A stretch of 7,810 bases of DNA, from the NCBI GenBank assembly GCA_020052325.1, contig JAGVPF010000067.1, positions 1 to 7,810 on the forward strand, in the 5' to 3' direction. This DNA is from an archaeon (lineage in GTDB: Archaea > Micrarchaeota > Micrarchaeia > Anstonellales > Bilamarchaeaceae). Shown here one piece after another: positions 5,505 through 7,810 of the stretch (the stretch's first letter is position 1; every line of letters begins with the position of its first letter). The notes beneath the pieces were generated by a model. That model ran no database searches. It was not told the DNA's origin and saw only the letters and a list, made by a program, of their open reading frames with translations. Both the position numbers and the translations under genes were made by a program.

Positions 5505-6755
5505 TCATGTCCCCTCTTCCCAGCTGTGGAGGTACTTCTCCTGCTCCTTGGTGAGCGTATCCTTCCGGACACCCATCGCCTCGAGCTGGAGGGCGGCTAT
5601 TTTGTCGTCTATGGCTGTGGGGAGGGTGAGGACGCCGGGCTTCAGCTTGCCCCTGTTCTTCACCAGATACTCGCATGCGAGCGACTGGCCCGCGAACGAA
5701 GTGGCCATGACCTCGCTGGGGTGGCCCTCGGCCGCGGCAAGGTTTATCAGCCTGCCTTCACCGCAAAGGAACACCTTCTTCCCCCCGACGTCATATTCAT
5801 CGAGGGACGGTCTTATCTTCCTCATTTTGAACTCCTTGTTCATCGACGCGACGTCCACTTCGCAGTCGAAGTGCCCGGAGTTGGCAAGTATCGCCCCGTC
5901 CTTCATCTTCCGGACATGCTCAAGCCGTATCACGTCCTTGTCGCCTGTCACCGTGAGGAAAATATCTCCCACAGCCGCGGCCTCCGCAATCGGCATGACG
6001 CGATATCCGTCCAGCGTCGCGGTCAGCGCCCGAAACGCGTCGACTTCGGTGACGACGACCTGGGCGCCCATGCCCTTTGCCCGCAGCGCTACGCCCTTTC
6101 CGCAGTCCCCGTATCCGCATACCACGAATATCTTGCCTGCAATCAGCGTGTTGGTCGCCCGGAGGATGCCGTCTATCGTCGATTGGCCTGTGCCGTAATA
6201 ATTGTCAAGAAGGTGCTTCGTCTTGTTGTCGTTCACCGCCACGACCGGGCATTTGAGCGCCTTGTCCGCCTCCATCGCCCTGAGCCTTATGACCCCGGTC
6301 GTCGTCTCCTCGCATGCGCCTATCACCTTGCCCAGCTTATCCTTGTGGCGGGTGTGCAGCGCGCTCACCAGGTCGCAGCCGTCGTCAATCGTGAGGTCCG
6401 GGCTCCTGTTGATGACCTCGTCTATATATCTGTAGTACTCCTCCTTTGTCTCCCCTTTCTTGGCGAAAACAGCTACGCCCTCCTGCGCGAGCGCCGCGGC
6501 CACATCATCCTGGGTCGAGAGCGGGTTGCACCCGGCTATCGCCACTTCCGCCCCTCCGGCCCGGAGCGCGCGCACCAGCACCGCGGTCTCCTTGGTCACA
6601 TGCAGGGCCATGCCTATGCGCATCCCCCGGAAAGGCTGCTCTTTCGCGAACCTCTCTTTTATCATGAGCATGATCGGCATGTTGCGCTCGGCGTATTCGA
6701 TATTCAGCTTCCCCTGGCCCGCAAGGGCCATGTCCTTAACCTCAAAATCAGCCAT
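5505..6755 (-). CDS. ahcY: S-adenosylhomocysteine (or S-inosylhomocysteine) hydrolase
   Basis: This NAD-dependent cytoplasmic enzyme splits SAH, the product of methyltransferases, into homocysteine and adenosine. The 416-aa length fits the archaeal/Thermotoga type. Substrate-domain motifs are ALHVTKETAVL (50-60), CNPLSTQDD (76-84), ACEETTTGV (147-155) and NDNKTKHLLDN (175-185) with YGTGQS (187-192). The NAD-binding Rossmann motif is GYGDCGKG (214-221), followed by SGHFDCEVD. It ends LTKEQEKYLHSWEEGT and lacks the C-terminal KPDHYRY tail of bacterial and eukaryotic enzymes. Some archaeal members prefer S-inosylhomocysteine, and sequence alone does not settle this. A TATA box 25 nt before the ATG suggests a leaderless mRNA. 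It is divergent from the PadR gene and upstream of aIF2-beta on the same strand. Confidence 0.97.
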   Translation of the reverse strand: MADFEVKDMALAGQGKLNIEYAERNMPIMLMIKERFAKEQPFRGMRIGMALHVTKETAVLVRALRAGGAEVAIAGCNPLSTQDDVAAALAQEGVAVFAKKGETKEEYYRYIDEVINRSPDLTIDDGCDLVSALHTRHKDKLGKVIGACEETTTGVIRLRAMEADKALKCPVVAVNDNKTKHLLDNYYGTGQSTIDGILRATNTLIAGKIFVVCGYGDCGKGVALRAKGMGAQVVVTEVDAFRALTATLDGYRVMPIAEAAAVGDIFLTVTGDKDVIRLEHVRKMKDGAILANSGHFDCEVDVASMNKEFKMRKIRPSLDEYDVGGKKVFLCGEGRLINLAAAEGHPSEVMATSFAGQSLACEYLVKNRGKLKPGVLTLPTAIDDKIAALQLEAMGVRKDTLTKEQEKYLHSWEEGT

Positions 6756-6776
6756 GGACTCGTTTTCCCCCCAAGG

Positions 6777-6784
6777 ATTTTAAA
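6777..6784 (-). promoter_or_regulatory. TATA box of ahcY
   Basis: The minus strand reads TTTAAAAT, centred about 25 nt before ATG 6755, which again predicts a transcription start at the start codon. A run of six G lies between box and gene (6767-6772, minus strand). Confidence 0.6.
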
Positions 6785-6842
6785 GATGATTCGGCGGATG
6801 ATGACCAGCGCCTCCCCTCATCCCCCGCCCCTCACATGTCCA

Positions 6843-6852
6843 TTTAAATATA
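6843..6852 (+). promoter_or_regulatory. TATA box of the PadR-family gene
   Basis: TTTAAATATA is an archaeal TATA-box match, centred about 33 nt before ATG 6880. The predicted start near 6870-6874 gives a leader of only a few nt. No SD precedes the ATG. Confidence 0.65.
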
Positions 6853-6871
6853 TATCCATAAATAGATATAT
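6850..6871. promoter_or_regulatory. Inverted repeat, candidate PadR operator
   Basis: ATATATC and GATATAT form 7-bp perfect arms around 8 nt (CATAAATA). The site overlaps the end of the TATA box and reaches the predicted transcription start, as expected for an autorepressor. PadR-type operators are often two short arms around about 8 nt (ATGT-N8-ACAT). The sequence is AT-rich, so chance symmetry is more likely than for the palindrome at 3526. Confidence 0.45.
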
Positions 6872-6879
6872 CGTTCAAT

Positions 6880-7239
6880 ATGAATATCAAAATGTCCGAC
6901 TCCGGGTACCGCAGGGCTTTCGAGAAGAAGGCAATGCGCCACATGTTCTCGACGTTCCTGCTGTGGTACATCTCCAAGCACAAGACGCACGGGTACGAGC
7001 TGATAAAAAGGCTTGATGAGGAAGAGCGATTCCACGTGATTACGGCAAGCCAGCTATATCCGATGCTGAAATCGCTCCTGAAGCAGGGGCTGATATCCCA
7101 GAAGAAGGAGATGCAGGGCAAGCGGGCCAGGAAGGTGTACGACATCACGGGCGCCGGAAGGGCAATCCTGGCACAGGCAAAGAAATGCATGTGCGAAAGC
7201 CCCCTCAAAAGGCAGTTCCTCAGAGAGATGGTGCAATGA
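6880..7239 (+). CDS. PadR-family transcriptional regulator
   Basis: A 119-aa winged-helix regulator. The PadR domain covers about 19-97: MRHMFSTFLLWYISKHKTHGYEL (19-41) gives the first helices with the diagnostic HGYEL, ITASQLYPMLKSLLKQGLI (54-72) contains the recognition helix, and KRARKVYDITGAGRAIL (81-97) is the wing and start of the C-terminal helix. The C-terminal helix is short and carries CMC (103-105), an odd pair that might sense redox state or metal (speculative). PadR proteins usually repress neighbouring transporter or stress genes; here an ABC transporter ATPase starts 96 nt downstream. ATG 6880 was chosen as first Met after the promoter; an in-frame ATG at 6892 is possible. Confidence 0.92.
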   Translation: MNIKMSDSGYRRAFEKKAMRHMFSTFLLWYISKHKTHGYELIKRLDEEERFHVITASQLYPMLKSLLKQGLISQKKEMQGKRARKVYDITGAGRAILAQAKKCMCESPLKRQFLREMVQ

Positions 7240-7287
7240 CGGCACCGCGGGAAGGCAGGCCCGGCGCATGGGCTGCAGGGTGCAAGG

Positions 7288-7304
7288 GATATAATACTAT
7301 AATG
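7288..7304 (+). promoter_or_regulatory. Possible promoter of the ABC transporter gene
   Basis: GATATAATACTATAATG is the only AT-rich patch in the otherwise GC-rich 96-nt gap after padR. A TATA box at about 7289-7296 would place the start near 7316-7320 and leave a leader of about 16-20 nt that includes the SD. Read-through from padR is also possible. Confidence 0.4.
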
Positions 7305-7321
7305 GATTGAATGAAACCGCT

Positions 7322-7330
7322 TGGGAGATG
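7322..7330 (+). promoter_or_regulatory. Shine-Dalgarno site of the ABC ATPase gene
   Basis: TGGGAGATG, 5 nt before ATG 7336, fits the archaeal anti-SD. ATGs at 7311 and 7328 are out of frame, so ATG 7336 is the start. Confidence 0.5.
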
Positions 7331-7335
7331 TCTGA

Positions 7336-7810
7336 ATGGTAAGCGCAAACGATGTGGTCCGCCTTGAGAAAATAACCAAGATCTACCCCATGGGCAAAGG
7401 CGTCACCGTCGAAGCCCTGCGCGGAATAGACCTTGTGATAAGGAAGGGCGAGTTCGTCTCGATACTCGGCCCGAGCGGCTCGGGCAAGTCAACGCTCCTT
7501 CATATGATAGGGATTCTCGACAGCCCCACTTCGGGGAGAAGGTTCATTGACGGCATAGAGACCAGCAAGATGAGCGAGGACGAGCAGGCGCGGATACGCG
7601 GGCTCAAGATAGGGTTCATTTTCCAGACGTTCAACCTGATACCTAGCCTGACCGCGCTCGAGAATGTCGAGCTGCCCCTAATGCTCTGCAAGGGGGCCTG
7701 CAAGGGCAGGAAGGAGAAGGCGGCCGCGCTCCTTAGGCAGGTCGGGCTTGGAGACCGCCTCAGCCACCACCCCGGCGAGCTTTCGGGGGGCCAGCGGCAG
7801 CGCGTGGCGA
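7336..7810 (+). CDS. ABC transporter ATP-binding protein, MacB/LolD type, N-terminal part
   Basis: The first 158 residues of an ATPase that runs off the window. Walker A is GPSGSGKST (45-53), the Q-loop Gln is Q97 in IGFIFQTFNLIPSLTALENVELPL (92-115), and the signature LSGGQRQRVA is at 149-158. Walker B lies beyond the edge. The FQTFNLIP...ENVELPL pattern and the ETSKMSEDEQARIRGLKIG stretch are typical of the MacB/LolD/FtsE-like group, which pairs with FtsX/MacB-type permeases and exports peptides, lipoproteins or drugs or acts in envelope processes. A permease gene is expected next (inference). The PadR regulator just upstream probably controls it. Substrate cannot be told from this part. 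Confidence 0.95.
   Translation, partial: MVSANDVVRLEKITKIYPMGKGVTVEALRGIDLVIRKGEFVSILGPSGSGKSTLLHMIGILDSPTSGRRFIDGIETSKMSEDEQARIRGLKIGFIFQTFNLIPSLTALENVELPLMLCKGACKGRKEKAAALLRQVGLGDRLSHHPGELSGGQRQRVA

Noticed and set aside
5526..7016. A 496-codon open frame on the plus strand across ahcY and the padR start
   Set aside because: It is antisense to an unmistakable AhcY with full motifs, shows no recognisable domain, and crosses the divergent promoter region. Long antisense frames are common in GC-rich coding DNA.
7255..7276. Stem GCAGGCCC/GGGCTGC after padR
   Set aside because: It is an imperfect, bulged stem with no T run after it, so it is not a convincing terminator.
1..7810. CRISPR repeats, tRNA or rRNA genes, insertion sequence ends
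   Set aside because: No regularly spaced repeats, tRNA-like TPsiC box pattern, rRNA stretch or transposase was seen on either strand by reading; no search tool was used.

Overview
The window is a compact piece of an archaeal chromosome at roughly 55% G+C. Archaeal identity rests on aIF2-beta, aIF1A, a Rio1-type kinase, an archaeal-type S-adenosylhomocysteine hydrolase, and TATA-box promoters placed about 25-30 nt before several start codons, as expected for leaderless mRNAs. The lineage cannot be fixed from the sequence; a DPANN-like or euryarchaeal organism with its own purine pathway is possible. No RNA gene, CRISPR array, transposon or phage gene was seen, and no stretch over 300 nt lacks a gene.

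Layout. (1) 1-3132, plus strand: the 3' end of purL, then argS (17-nt overlap), then two small paralogous secreted Cys-rich proteins with C-terminal hydrophobic anchors (19-nt gap, then an ATGA overlap). The spacing suggests one transcript. (2) 3129-3829: a winged-helix regulator (minus) whose stop overlaps that of the second Cys-rich gene, divergent from a 94-aa protein of unknown function (plus). Their 77-nt intergenic region holds one two-way TATA element and a perfect 16-bp palindrome, a strong operator candidate. (3) 3833-5442, minus strand: aIF2-beta, aIF1A and the Rio1 kinase, a translation-initiation and small-subunit-maturation cluster. aIF2-beta and Rio1 have their own TATA boxes close to the start codon. 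aIF1A lacks a clear one, has a Shine-Dalgarno (SD) site, and is preceded by a perfect hairpin. (4) 5505-6755, minus strand: ahcY. (5) 6880-7810, plus strand: a PadR-family regulator with an inverted repeat in its promoter, then the start of a MacB/LolD-type ABC transporter ATPase that runs off the window.

How the genes work together. Regions 1, 3 and 4 are core metabolism and translation. Regions 2 and 5 look like small regulatory modules, each a regulator beside a candidate operator and a likely target. The least explained items are the Cys-rich pair, the palindrome-controlled wHTH/94-aa pair, and the hairpin before aIF1A.
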